Notes: a model not told the origin generated them from the sequence alone. 64,000 nt of DNA from Fennellomyces sp. T-0311 (GCA_025266875.1 JALLLT010000018.1:708446-772445), one strand, 5' to 3'. Numbered from the stretch's first letter, positions 23,105-34,648 are shown. Numbers and translations are program-made.

Positions 23105-24568
23105 ATGCATGCAAAAGTGATTGGCTATGATCGTACTATGATAAACAATTTATTAAGAGAGAACGGCTGCGGTTGCATGAAATTTAATTGCTTTGGCAAC
23201 CATGAACAAAGAAGCTGGAGCTTCAGGTTAGATGACCTAGCATACCAAAGCTTGCTTCCACTTACTTTGCTATCAGATGACCCGTTCCTCAAACGACCTC
23301 GACGCAAAAAACGACAGGCATCATTGAATCATTTAATGAACTTTTCGTTCCCTGATCGTCCTGACATTGCTGATATCGATACTCATCAATTCATTCAAGA
23401 TGACACAGTCAGCACTTACCGACCGTACAAAAAGGAGAATTTTGTCAATGCAAAGTAATGGCTCTGTGCAGCTGTCAACCGCAAAGTATTCACTATTTGG
23501 GTAGTTTTCGATTTCTGCTGGATCCATTGGGTGACTATAGCCAACACCTGGCAGATCCGGATGCTTGCTTTGACTGGGACTTGATTGAACAGGTGCTTGC
23601 GTATGCCACCCAGATCCCGACGTGTCCCATTTGTCTGGATCCACCATCCGTGGCACGCGTAGCTCGATGCGGACACATATTTTGTCTGAGCTGCATCTTG
23701 CACCATTTTGACGTGAGCGGTGGCACCTGTCCAATATGCTGGGATGCGGCCGTCGCCAAGGAATTGCGACCCGTCCAAACGTTGCCTTGTGTCAAATATG
23801 CATCGGGCCAACATATCGACTTGTGCTTGATGCGACGTCCATCCAATGCCATGCACGCCGTGCCTGTTTCCGTCTCCACGCCCACTCCATTGCCCCACGA
23901 CACTTCACCACACGCAATACCCTACGCCCGATTCATGCTTGTCACCCCAGATACCCTGGAAAAGACCCATCAGGACGATACGGCGCAGTTGCTTGCTAGC
24001 ATCGACAATTGCCAAGACGGCGACGACGAACTGGCGGCGTTGGTTGCATCGTTGGATTTGCTCAACCGTCACCACGACCAGCAGCCAAAAGATAAAAAAA
24101 AGCCAAAGCGGCAGTACCATCCGCAGCAGGTGCCATCGTCGGATTATTACTTTTATCAGGCAGAGGATGGCCAGTGGATTTTCCCAGGCTCACGCACGAT
24201 TCGGACGCTTTTGGATGCGTTTGGCGACTATGCGCAGTTTCCCCCAAAGATTCCCAATGTCGAGATTACGCATTATGAAGAAGAGCTGTTGACGGAGGAG
24301 CGACGGAAACGATACAAGTTTCTGGGCCATGTGCCACTGGGCTGCAACATTGCTTGGATCGAGGTTGATCTGAGGGGTGTTGTGCCTGATGAACTGCTGG
24401 TCGTTTCAGGTAAGCTACATGGGTGTGTACACACATCCCTGGCTGATCTTTTAAGTAGAACCTGAAGAAGAAAAGACAAGTCCTCAGGAACCGGTCGCAA
24501 AGGAGGAGTGGTCGGATGAGGAAGAGATGCTGCAATACGTATTAAAGCTATCGGAAGCACAGCAGTAG
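23105..24568 (+). CDS. RING-finger protein of the RNF10/Mag2 type
   Basis: Exons 23105-23454, 23505-24409 and 24459-24568 give 454 aa. The joint at 23454/23505 is required: it rebuilds the family block FVNANFRFLLDPLGDYSQ, then LADPDACFDWDLIEQVL. A C3HC4 RING lies at about residues 156-197 (CPICL, CGH, CLSC, CPICW). The upstream basic KRPRRKKRQASLNHLMNFSF and the late YYFYQAEDGQWIF and FLGHVPLGCNIAWIEVDL blocks match the RNF10/Mag2 family. Mag2/RNF10 is a ubiquitin E3 that marks 40S proteins uS3/uS5 in ribosome quality control and initiation stress. The start is the least certain part: the ATG at 23105 is first in frame, but the residues before KRPRRKK are not conserved. It shares a 235-bp divergent promoter with RPL7. 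Confidence 0.85.
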
Positions 24569-24948
24569 CACTTATGTACACATATTGACTCTTTGTAAAT
24601 TAATGATATTGCCCTTGTACCTGCATATATGCATGTTGTAGCACAGAAAGCAGCTTGTCAACAAGCTTGGTATATTCGCCTCTATAATGGGCGCTATCAC
24701 ATGAAAGAGTGTGGTGTCTACTCCTGTGACCATGCCGAAGGGAGGATAAGCACACTGGTGCCTATCTTGCAGCGATTACAGCCTTAGCAGAGTGAGAAAA
24801 CAATGGAAAAACAGGTTAGTCCAGAAGGATGGGGTTGCTACGCTCAGCAAGCTGCGCATTAAAAGGTAACATTAAGTGACGACAGCTCCGCCCGTCAATA
24901 GCATTAATTCGTCTTTTTTTATTCTTTTGTCATCACCTTGTATTTCTC
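24569..24948. other. Intergenic region with a perfect inverted repeat
   Basis: AGCTTGT-CA-ACAAGCT at 24652-24667 can form a 7-bp stem between two genes read in the same direction. No gene is seen. Confidence 0.4.
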
Positions 24949-26767
24949 ATGGACTCGCTAGATCACCTTGATGAACAACAGAAAGAACTGTTAGAGCAAT
25001 TCCAGGCAAGTGACATGTCGCAAGCCAGCACACTCTTGCCAACCCATGCACAATTAGGCCGTGACCCAGTCGGATGATTTGGAGGCATCGATAAGTAGGC
25101 TGAGTCATTACAACTGGAACTTGGAGGTATGGCCTTGGAATTATCTCTCTTTAGTCTACCCATTGACCACAACTGTGAATGGATAGAGAGCGGTCGGAAG
25201 TGTATACGAAGCCAACAGTTCACACGATAGTGCTCGTGAAAAGTTAGAGCAAGAAGTCGCGTCAAGTACGCAATCGGCTAGTTCATCCGACAATGGCACA
25301 CCAACTGCGTCCTCTTCTTCCCCCAGACAGCAGCCGAGCCGGCCTACACCACCGCCGCGGCCTTTTCGTCTTGGGCTGTTTTCATTGTTGACGTGGCCGT
25401 TTGGTATTGCATGGAATATCACTTGGGCCATTTTATCATTTGCATGTAAGCGCTTGCCTTGGGGTATCGGTGTTTGTGTTTAACCCATCGGTTTGTATAG
25501 CACGTCTGTTATCTCGGCCATCAATCACCAATCACTCGCCATCACAACAGCAGCAGCGGCAAGATCCTCGATCCGTGGCCGCCCGCTTCCTACGTGAATT
25601 TGAAATCAAATACGGCGAATCCCACATTGATTTCTATCAAGGCGGCTATTCGCAGGCGCTGGAGAATGCCCGCAGAGACTTGCGATATCTCTTGGTCGTG
25701 TTGCAGAGTGATGAGCATGACGACACTGAGCAGTTCTGTCGGTAAGTTTTCCGCTCTCGTCATGCGATATTCCCTGCTAACGAGCGTCAACAGCGAAACA
25801 TTGACATCAGAAGAGCTGGTTAACTATGTGAACGAGAAGAACATCCTCGTGTGGGGAGGCAATGTACGTGAGGCCGAGGCTTTCCAAGGTAACATTGTGG
25901 GCAAACCAAGACGTTCGGAAGGTTTTTTTTTTAAAAAAAACATGATGTATTAGTGAGCAGTACATTGCAGGCAACAACATATCCGTTCATGGCCATCATC
26001 ACCTTGCAATCACCCAATTCTTCATCGACTGGTTCGTTGAAGATGTCCGTTGTGGATCGAATCGAAGGACCGGCCTCACCTTCGACCGTGATTCGTCGAT
26101 TCGACACGGTTATCCAACGCCATGGCGGCGCATTGAACCGTTTAAGAATGGAACGGGACCAACGAGAGATGGAGCGTCGTTTGCGACAAGAGCAAGATCA
26201 GGCGTATCGCGAGAGTCTCAAGGCGGATCAAGAAAAGGAACGACAGGCGAAACTGGAACGTGAAAAGGCAGCCAAGGCCGAAGAAGAAGCTAAACGTGCA
26301 GAACAAGAACGATTGGCGTATGCCGAAAAGCGAAAACAATATATCCGGTACTTGTGTCGCAAGTTGCCGGCTGAACCCACCGAGGGTTCCATGGCCAAGC
26401 TGAGCTTCCGACTGGCAGATGGTGAACGTGTGATTCGCAAATTCAAGAGCGATGAGCCCTTGGAGGTAAGCTGTAGTGGGACAGCAAAGGGGACATTTGG
26501 GGATGCTGATATCAGTGTATGGGTGTGTTTTAGGCATTATACGAGTTCGTTGAAGCATATCCATTGCTCAAATCGGGTGAACACGTCCAAGACGCCGAAG
26601 CACCGACAGAGTACGAACATAAGTATAAATTCACCATCATCTCACCGTATCCGCGCACGGTGTACGAGCCCAGCACCGGAAAGACGCTAGCAGAAGAAAA
26701 GAGCTTATGGCCAAGCGCAACTTTGATAGTGGATGCTGATGACGTCGAAGACGACGATGAAGAATAA
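24949..26767 (+). CDS. UBX-domain protein of the FAF2/UBXD8 (Ucp10) type
   Basis: Seven exons (24949-25005, 25058-25126, 25187-25445, 25501-25741, 25794-25888, 25954-26465, 26534-26767) give 488 aa. In order: an N-terminal UBA-like segment (EQQKELLEQFQ, AVTQSDDLEASISRL), a hydrophobic hairpin at about residues 104-128 (LGLFSLLTWPFGIAWNITWA), a thioredoxin-like UAS domain (ARFLREFEIKYGESHIDF, NILVWGGNV, YPFMAIITL), a long Glu/Arg/Lys coiled coil, and a C-terminal UBX domain (AKLSFRLADGERVIRKF, LWPSATLIVD). FAF2/UBXD8 inserts in ER and lipid-droplet membranes and recruits Cdc48/p97 for ER-associated degradation and lipid control. Intron 1 uses a GC donor (CAG|GCAAGT); the alternative GT joints give a stop. 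Its stop is 83 bp from that of the convergent repeat-protein gene. Confidence 0.92.
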
Positions 26768-26850
26768 AAAACGTTTTGTCTTTTTAAAAACGTGATCAAA
26801 TAATTTATTAAAATTGAAAATTAAACAAAAAAGAAGGTCTATGTAATAAT

Positions 26851-27653
26851 TTACCAGCCGTAGATACCACCCGGTGCAGGCTCAGAAGCGGGTTCAGACG
26901 ACGACTCGGGTTCGGAAGACGCGGGTTCGGAGGAAGACTCGGGCTCGGAAGACGACGCGGGCTCAGAGGAAGACTCGGGCTCGGAAGACGACGCGGGCTC
27001 AGAGGAAGACTCGGGCTCAGAAGACGACGCGGGTTCGGAAGACGACTCGGGCTCGGAAGACGACGCGGGCTCAGAGGAAGACTCGGGCTCAGAAGACGAC
27101 GCGGGTTCGGAAGACGACTCGGGCTCGGAAGACGACTCGGGCTCGGAAGACGACTCGGGTTCGGAAGACGACTCGGGCTCAGAAGACGACTCTTCCGATG
27201 TGGGCTCACTGCTGCTCTCCGCGGTGGTGCTTGGAGGGAAGAGGATATCGTAGATCTCAGAGAAGGCGGGAATTTCCTTCAAGAGCGAGAGCAAGGGCAA
27301 ATCAAGTTCAACTATTTGAAAAAAAATAGCTTAGTGATCAATCCTTTGCTGTTTTTTTGCTGTTCGTAGCATACTCAAAGCGCTATGCTCAGTGCTGACA
27401 ACGGTGGTGGTAGCTTCAGTGGTCTCTGTGACGGTAGATGTGCTAGGGATGGCTTGGACGACGGTTCGGGTGACATAATCGGTCTCAACCGTGCGGGTGA
27501 TGGCCGCACGCTTCTGAAGCATCCTAATACAATGACTTAGCACATGGAAAAAAGCAAACAATCACCGATATGAACTTACTCAGCATGGTTAGCGGGGGTG
27601 GCCAAGACAGAGCCGGCACACGCAACAGCAAAGGCGATAGGCAAGTACTTCAT
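26851..27653 (-). CDS. Secreted Ser/Glu/Pro repeat protein
   Basis: Minus-strand exons 27653-27580, 27523-27375 and 27311-26851 give 227 aa. The start MKYLPIAFAVACAGSVLA is a clean signal peptide, followed by Thr/Ser-rich sequence (STSTVTETTEATTTVVS), the block LPLLSLLKEIPAFSEIYDIL, and about 18 tandem copies of a hexapeptide SSSEPE/SSSEPA. It ends GGIYGW with no GPI signal. Such layouts are typical of cell-wall or secreted glycoproteins in fungi; role unknown. A TATA box TATAAAAG lies about 80 bp upstream (27731-27738, minus strand). The repeat is an 18-bp coding minisatellite and should vary in copy number between strains. Confidence 0.8.
26886..27199 (-). repeat. 18-bp coding minisatellite
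   Basis: About 17 units of an 18-bp sequence encode SSSEPE/A, with mostly silent or E/A changes. The complementary strand is also free of stops across the array, which is a by-product of the repeat. Confidence 0.85.
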
Positions 27654-27730
27654 GATGTTATAACGAGTGTGTAGAGGGTACGAAAAGGAATGTACTGTTG
27701 ATGAAGGATTCGAACGGATAAATCGTTCAT

Positions 27731-27738
27731 CTTTTATA
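27731..27738 (-). promoter_or_regulatory. TATA box of the secreted repeat-protein gene
   Basis: TATAAAAG on the minus strand, about 80 bp before the ATG at 27653. Confidence 0.5.
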
Positions 27739-27932
27739 TTCACTGGGAATAGGAATGCTCTCTTTGCTCAAAGACATTCCGTTTTACATACCATATCGTG
27801 GATCAGTTTGCAATGCGGACAGCCACCAAAACCGAAATTTCTATCCCACAGTAAGCCATTACATTTGAAAAAAAGTTTAACTTTGGACTGGAGACAACAA
27901 TAGTACAGAGAACGTGAATTGGAATTTATTTT

Positions 27933-29395
27933 TTATTGAAAGAGTTCACACCTCAAAAGCTCGGCAACCACCCAACAATTCAAACTGTTGCCAAGCAATC
28001 GATAACGCTGCATTAAATTGACAGTCTCAGGGAAATCCAGGTGTGGTTTGCAATGAGGAGGTGAGAATGGTCCGGGTTTATCGCCCTTCTTTGGCAAGGA
28101 TTGTAGATGATATTCAGGCATCGGAAACGCATGCAATCGAGCCACTTCTATCGGCGTCAGAAATCGTAGCCCAAGTTCTAATAGGGATTCTGGATTGCTC
28201 CAGTCGTATTCCGCACGCTTTAAGCCAAAAATCAATCATCCATATCTTTTTTTTCCCCCTCTTTCTTGTTCTATCCTATAAACCTACATCCAAATGTTGT
28301 GTTTGTATCAATGATCCACTGGTTTGTAAGTGATGTGATCCATATGCCTAGAAAAAAAATAATGTTCACGTCTTGGTTCACTTTTGTTTGTTTGTCTTAT
28401 ACTTTGGTCACACAGGAGGTGCGCTTGTCGCCAGGACGTATAATGTCAAATCGGAATTTGTGTCGTTTGAGTATATCTTTTGCAGGGACTCGGTATTGCT
28501 CGTCGTCGTTGGCTGCTATCTCAATAAACTGAGATAACTCCGGCACGTCAAATTGCAATTCTTCTTGAGTAAACGGCCATTTGGTATGCAACTGATGTTG
28601 TTGTACTTGATCACCATCACGTCGACGTGCCATCATATAATATCGCACCCGATGATTTGGAATGCCAAACTGCAACGGTGATAACAAGCATTCCTTCACT
28701 TCATAATTCATTGCACCCAGTTGTTGTATGAGTCGATCCCTTGATTGTGATTCCTATACTTTTTAAATCAGATAAAGATACGCGTCCGATTGAAAAACAT
28801 TACCTCGAAATTCTTGACGTTTTCTAAAAACATGTAGCTCGGTGGATTATCAAGTTTGGGAAGTAAGTCAATTAAATGAACAAGTGCTTTTGCTCGCGGA
28901 TCATCAATATCTTTCTTATTTCCTCCTTGTGTATATGGCTAGTTCTTTACACATTAGCTGGAATGTTACCATTTTTTTCTTGAAAACCTCTATACCTGAC
29001 ATGGAGGACTGAGTAACCAGCAATCGGCTTTGAACCTAAAAAAAATTGAGATTGATCCATGCATATCAGAAATATTTTTTTGACCTTACCTTTCAATGTC
29101 CTTTGCTGTCAAGCGTTCGATTGTTTTCTAGATACTTTTTTGTTATACAAAAATATCAGCCTTTGCTTTTTTTTTTACATTAGATGGCGCATGACCGAAG
29201 TTATGCTTGTATACTTGGTTGGCGATTTCGTTAACGTCGAATGCGCAAACTACCGAAGCGGGAATCTCGGCAATGTTTAAAGCATAATGCTTTTACATAT
29301 TTCGTATATTAGAACAGCTCGCTTTCGTAATGGAATCAGAATACCAAACCACCAATGCCGCTAAAGAATTCAAGGCACCGGATCGGATCACCCAT
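27933..29395 (-). CDS. DNMT2: tRNA (cytosine-C5)-methyltransferase DNMT2
   Basis: Eight minus-strand exons (29395-29345, 29289-29179, 29127-29090, 29035-28996, 28938-28804, 28753-28403, 28347-28288, 28217-27933) give 356 aa, close to fission yeast Pmt1. Motif I LEFFSGIGGL, then VVCAFDVNEIANQVYKHNF, catalytic motif IV LLSPPCQPYTQGG (Cys79), motif VI ENVKNFE, motif VIII LLSPLQFGIPNHRVRYY and motif X QRYRLLGNSLN are all present. The length, the lack of other domains and the target-recognition region identify DNMT2/TRDMT1, which methylates C38 of tRNA-Asp and related tRNAs. The DNMT2 hallmark Cys-Phe-Thr is Cys-Val-Thr here (TSCVTKAYGS). All introns are 50-80 bp GT-AG. The start at 29395 gives MGDPIRCLEFF. 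It is divergent from a decayed hydrolase copy. Confidence 0.93.
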
Positions 29396-29585
29396 TTTCA
29401 AAAAGATTTTGTACCAAAAAGAAAAAGTTATCGGCGGCGGAGTGCTTATTATTTGTGGTCAACAGGCTGCTATAGCAACAATCGCTATGAACACAAACGC
29501 GTAAGACAAAGAAGGTTTCAGGATAATTGGTAGGAACTTTGCTGATGATTGTAAAGCATATTGCAACAGACTCTCTAAGTCCAGT

Positions 29586-29960
29586 ATGTCCAAGAATGAC
29601 GCATTCAAGTTGACAGCAACCTACATTCGCGCAGCCAGTGCACTTGTTGACATAAACGGTGTTCGATTATTGACAGACCAGGTCTTGATCCAACAGAACT
29701 AGAACATTCATACGATTCCGGCCACGGAATTACCCAATTTTTTTTTAAAAAGAGATTTTGCGCTCAAGCTCGAGCAACTTTCACCCATTGATGGCATTCT
29801 ATCAAGTCACGAATACCATATCGACAATTTGGACCCATCTGGATGACATTTGGATACTCGTGAAGTACAATGGAGGTGCCAAAAACCTGAATCCAAGGCC
29901 TGTTGCCAAGGGACGTGTACCATGGGAAATGATTTCGGTGAATCGATCGTTGTTGAGAGA
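29586..29960 (+). pseudogene. Second decayed copy of the MBL-fold hydrolase
   Basis: Starting at an ATG at 29586, one frame reads LTATYIRAASALVDINGVRL with LTDQV and then hits a stop at about 29700. Later pieces match the intact gene in order, in shifted frames: LEQLSPIDGILSSHEYHIDN with LDPSG and a stop, then GGAKNLNPRPVAKGRVPWEM. The C-terminal half is absent. Start and order agree with the gene at 9671-10453, so this is a dispersed, inactivated duplicate. Confidence 0.7.
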
Positions 29961-30909
29961 GTGGACAAGAGTAATGATACATAGTTATATATATTAAGTG
30001 AACTAGAATTATTAGCTATGTAACAAGATTATTTAAGGATCTTGTCGGACCTAATACCTTTAGGAGCAGGTCTATTACCTCTCAAAATAATTTATAACTT
30101 TTGAACTAAGGATCTTGTCGAATATTCTTAGACTGGATGAAGCAATTACAGTGGAATGTTTGAAAGAAGAAGGTATAGCAGACGTCAACACATTTAAGAA
30201 ATCATCTGGTAAACCTCTTTCCTACTTGCTACTAGTGAGGTTTTACATACTTCCATATGAAGGATGTGCTCGCACATTTCATGAATGCTCGTATCTTTAC
30301 TCCCATATCCACGAAATGAATTACGAAAGTTATCGTAATCTTAATACTGGTGAGCGAGTTTCTAAGACACCAAATGGAGATATACTCGACTTTGATAATA
30401 GTATAATTGAATATATATATTTGCTGCGTGCTGAAGTGATTCTCCAAGGTTGTTAAACAGTGTCTTTTACGGTTTTCTTATGGAGCCAATTTTCCCAAGT
30501 GTCACAACACCCTTTTTCGATATTTTAGTTGAAAAGTATTAATTTTGTTATGGAAGGTTTGTCGGCCTGCTCCTGTATGTATGTGGTCGCTTCCTTGGGG
30601 TACGAATGTTTAGAAACATATAAGTAAAGCGGAAGCCATTTCCGTAAAAACCCTAATGAGAAAAGACAGACGGGGTGAAAGAGATGATGATATAGGAAAT
30701 AAAACAGGAATGAAAAGAAACTGTGAAGGCTTAATGCCATAGAGATAGTGTAACTTGGTAATATAGAGATAACTACACCATGTGTGGTTTCTTGTGGGTT
30801 CAGATATGCTGCCTTAGAGGTCCTCTTCTGGCGTCGGCTCGTTATCAACCTAATCCTCATTCGGGTGACTCAGCCTGTCGATCTTCCTAAGGACATGCAG
30901 GACTGCTGG
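29961..30909. other. Region without a supported gene
   Basis: A 113-codon open stretch at 30115-30456 (+) contains FDNSIIEYIYLLRAEVILQG and ECSYLYSHIHEMNYESYRN. It lacks a recognisable family, and its 5' side is not an obvious start. It may be a remnant. The rest is stop-rich. Confidence 0.35.
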
Positions 30910-31845
30910 TCAGGCTATCTTCCATTTGCCTCGGGTTAGGCCGGTATTGGAACGCGGTAAGCTGTTCAGGATATGTTCTAGAGTTTGCTCGTCGTTCCGT
31001 AGTTCCGGGATCGTACCGAATGCATCGAGTAGCTCTTGCCGCATTGGTTGTAATAACGGGCATATGGTGTAATGTTCTCTGGACGCAGCGGTGGCATCGC
31101 ATTCGCAATCCTTCAGTGGGTATAAATGTAGCCAGTGCATACGCCATTTGACTAATCGGTGCCGATCCAGGGAAGATGCTGCCAAGTACAAAATCGGGTC
31201 GATGATGCGATACGGCCTGAGGCATCGAATTGACTTGTATTCGATGCAGCGAAAGGCAAATTCATCGTCACACTTCTTGTCAATTGCCTTCGTAACGAGG
31301 TTACTCGGCGGGTTCTGCTCGCTTCTTAGCTTAGTATACGCCTGGTGGAGGGAACTGAGTGCTGTTAATTTTCTCCATTGAGAATTGCTCGGCTATTTGC
31401 CATTTCATATAATTGAGAGCTCGACCGCTCGGGCCATAGTGGATATAGGCAGTGATTGTAGCCGGGTAATGGACTTGAGCTGCAGGGCACGGGCGTGTAG
31501 TTGCATAGACGGTATATCGGCCAATACCATTGGGGCAATATTTGAAAATATCGAGGAGTTGCGATTGAACGCCATTTTGATAACCCTAGTTGGGCTTTGT
31601 GTAATTTGTATCTGGGGGCCGTGGGGGCGGTAATCGCTAGTCCGTACTCTACAACCGATCTAGCAAACGAGCGCTACGTTCGAAGTGCTTGCCATAGTCC
31701 GATACTATACTGGTGAACTCTAAGCTGATGTAGCAGAGCCATGCTTCTAGTTGCCTCGGGGATGAGCTGGTTGTTAAGCATATCATCATCAATTCCCTTG
31801 TAGGTAAACGGAATACCGAGATACTGAAAGCTGTTGACCTTGGGA
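30910..31845 (-). mobile_element. LINE-type retrotransposon remnant (post-RT C-terminal part)
   Basis: Minus-strand pieces read in the order expected after the reverse-transcriptase core of Tad1-like LINEs: FQYLGIPFTYKGIDDDMLNN at about 31.84 kb, SFVRSVVEYGLAI at about 31.66 kb, IPSMQLHARALQLKSITRLQ in another frame at about 31.52 kb, then WRMHWLHLYPLKDCECDA and EHYTICPLLQPMRQELLDAF, with GTIPELR and ILNSLPRS, near 31.0 kb. At least one frameshift (about 31.56 kb) and several stops show it is dead. The RT catalytic core and endonuclease are not present. Confidence 0.65.
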
Positions 31846-33384
31846 ATTGCTGTATTGTAAAGCTTATAAGCAGTGTGGTTTCATGATATTATCTAATGCC
31901 TCGTATAACAGTATCTGTAGTATAATAAAAGAATGTTTATCTGTTTTAATTAGTATCAATGGTTCGTTTTTTTTTATTAAGCGTAGTATTATATTGGGTA
32001 ACTTCTATAGAATCTATAGAACACAATAGCATGTTTAATTAATCTCTAGCACTAGAAGCAACCCATAGATGGGTCCTGTTATAGAAAGTTGCGCTCCAGT
32101 TTCTTGGAAAATCTTGCTATAGAAAATTCTTCGGACAGCCTGTGATTAAAATACTTGGCTACTTTCGCTGACGCTATTGCTGTAGTTTGAACGTAAGCTA
32201 CACGTTTCATAAATTTTACGGGTGTAACTTCTCAAATTGGGTGCTTTTACCGGTGATGGGTTTAGTATATAATGGATTTTACAGGTTGCATATTTCACGA
32301 CCTCAAAAGTATAAGTTATTGTTTACTTACCTTGGATCTATGTTATATAGATGCGTGGCGTCTTTGTATAAAAAATTAGTGCAACTTACTTTCGTTCTAA
32401 CAAAACTTACAAGGTAGCTTACATACTATAAACAGTAATAAAGAAGTATTGCATGAAAAGAGTGTTTAGTTCTGTCTATGGAAATATTAAAGGGAAAGAA
32501 AATAAAGAAAGGAGAAATAAAGTGAAGGACCAAAAAAGTCAAGAGGAGCGCGAGTAAAGTAAGTTTACAGATAGTAGAAGAATCTACATATCGATATAAT
32601 TAAGTTATAAAGGTCTTCTAACCGCCACTAATACACCTACGTTACTCGCTCCCAAAAGCATGTAGAAAACTAAAAAGCCACACCCATTAAAGTTTGCTTA
32701 GATATCAAGAAGCTACTCCATTCGGTCATCAGTGGATCGGCTGCAGCCGTGTTGAATAACTCCATAACGAACCTAATATATATATAGCGATTACTAGGAT
32801 ATCATAATGGAAAATCTGTTTATTTCACTGACTATAAATATATCATATCTGCTGTTAGTATAGCATAATGACCATCGCGTATACAGCTACTTTTATCATA
32901 TTTCACGTACTTTTTGAATTCTATTGATTCAGCTTTTGATATGCATAATTATTGAAGTAACTTGATTTACATTAGCCAGTAATGATACTCAGTTGTTGAA
33001 AATATACCAACACCGGTATTGAGCCATGATATTACCTGCGCTTGAGTCCTTATCCCATGTGAAGCCCGAAATCGATGCACCACATTCTGATATAACCACT
33101 GAAGTATATGTCCTTTGGATTCTTCACAACAAAACGTTGAATGTCGTTTGGCATTTCCATACGAACAGTAATAGGTGGATTCTATGATAACGAGAAAAAA
33201 CGGATGGCTTACGCTCAGAAAAAGAATTTTTCTGCTGAAATCCGTAGCGAGTCCGGTGATTCGATCCGTTGGTTCGATTAATGATAATGGTGAATGATAT
33301 GTTTTATAACATCCGACACATTGGTTTTGTACATCCATACTATTATAAATGCGTTGAAACGGTATTATGTACAAAGAAGGGCGT
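31846..33384. other. AT-rich region, no supported gene
   Basis: A 135-codon minus frame at 32967-33374 (containing NVVHRFRASHGIRTQAQVIS) has no recognisable family and no splice context. It directly abuts the 3' end of the esterase gene, so part of it may be 3' UTR. Otherwise nothing is seen. Confidence 0.4.
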
Positions 33385-34525
33385 TTACAATACTAGATTG
33401 TTGGAATCCCACTTGCGTTGCAAATAGCTAACCGTCTGATGATAAATTTCATCAGCTATTGAGAGCGATGGATAAAGGGTCAAGAATCCGTGGATAACAC
33501 CCACTACTCGTGTTACCAGCACCGGAACACCTGCTTGCATCAGCTTGACGGCATATACTTCAGCCTCATCTCGCAACACATCGACCTCTGCTGTGTAGAT
33601 AAGTGCGGGTGGTAGATCCTTTAACTCGTCGATGGTAGCAACCAACGGGGAAGCTGTGCAGTGGGTAAAGCGAACCTGCTTATCGGGAACGTATGCATCC
33701 CAGCATCCTTCCATATCCTTGGTGGTCAACATACATCCTTTACCAAATTTTTTGTATGACTCCGTGTTGAGGTTGGCATCTACAATAGGATAGAACAAAA
33801 TTTGACTTTGTATTCTGGATTTTCCACCGTTTCGCCTTTTATCAAGAACTACAGGAATCAAATTAAAGTTAAATTCTTATTGGAAGATCAATATATTGTA
33901 CTTACTGGACAAAGCTGCAGCAAGATTACCGCCAGCTGAATCACCAAAGACAGCGATTTTGGTTGAATCCAAATGGTGAATCGAGGCATCGGTATCAACG
34001 ATCCATGAAAGCGAATTGTAACATTCTTCGAGAGCGACCGGATAGCGTACTTTTGGAGATAAGCTGTAATCAACAAACACAACCGCAGCGTTCCCACGTA
34101 ACGTAAACTAAACAAAATATAAGTAGCTGTTCACACGGCTATGTATTAATAGTTATTCTTACTTCGGTGCGTGCCCGTTTGTAATCCTCAGCGTTGCCAG
34201 TAACCCAACCACCACCATGTCTAGGAAATAACGTTAAATAAGGGTTGCTACAAACATTTCGTGCCACATACAAGAAGAGGATGACCGGTAAAATTTGATC
34301 AGCAGGAGCATTACGTGGCCGGGTAATCAACATCGATACTCCATCCCGGGTAAAGTGCTCTTCTTCTTGAACAAACTTGAACAGTTCGTCAGTTTTGCCG
34401 TCTTGAGGAGGAAATGAGTTCCATAGCGCCTCACGCATTTCATTAGGAGTACTCTTATCTGGATCGACTTTGTTAAATTTCTCCAGAAATCCTTCGAACA
34501 ATGGGTGCAGTATTAACGAGTCCAT
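33385..34525 (-). CDS. Alpha/beta hydrolase of the hormone-sensitive-lipase esterase family
   Basis: Minus-strand exons 34525-34272, 34220-34163, 34107-33906 and 33848-33385 give 325 aa. The HSL/family IV esterase marks are complete: oxyanion-hole HGGGW (residues 86-90, built only after splicing TT|A CAT), nucleophile GDSAGG (Ser161), Asp in TAEVDVLRDEA and His in VIHGFLTL. I start at MDSLILHPLFEGFLEKFNKV rather than an earlier in-frame ATG (34573), because a TATA box lies about 115 bp above 34525 and the later start gives the family N-terminus. It should hydrolyse short-to-medium carboxyl esters in the cytosol; no signal peptide is present. The natural substrate is unknown. Confidence 0.85.
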
Positions 34526-34636
34526 GATAAAGCCTTTAAGAAGACAGTTATGTGAGTGAATTTCATTTTTCATGCGAAGGACCTACCTGACTATAAAAAA
34601 TAGTGTAATGTAATTCCTGGAACCAGCTGACTGGGC

Positions 34637-34648
34637 CCTTTATATACC
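34637..34648 (-). promoter_or_regulatory. TATA box of the esterase gene
   Basis: GGTATATAAAGG on the minus strand, about 115 bp upstream of the ATG at 34525. Confidence 0.5.

Noticed and set aside
26886..27199. CRISPR-like regular repeat
   Set aside because: The 18-bp units are contiguous without spacers and encode a hexapeptide in a fungal gene.
26874..27329. 151-codon plus-strand frame rich in Arg/Thr/Lys across the minisatellite
   Set aside because: It is the complement of the SSSEPE array. The minus strand has a signal peptide, splice sites and family-like composition, and the plus frame is only the shadow of the repeat.
32967..33374. 135-codon minus-strand frame next to the esterase
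   Set aside because: No domain, no splice context and chance-like composition; it was not listed as a gene.
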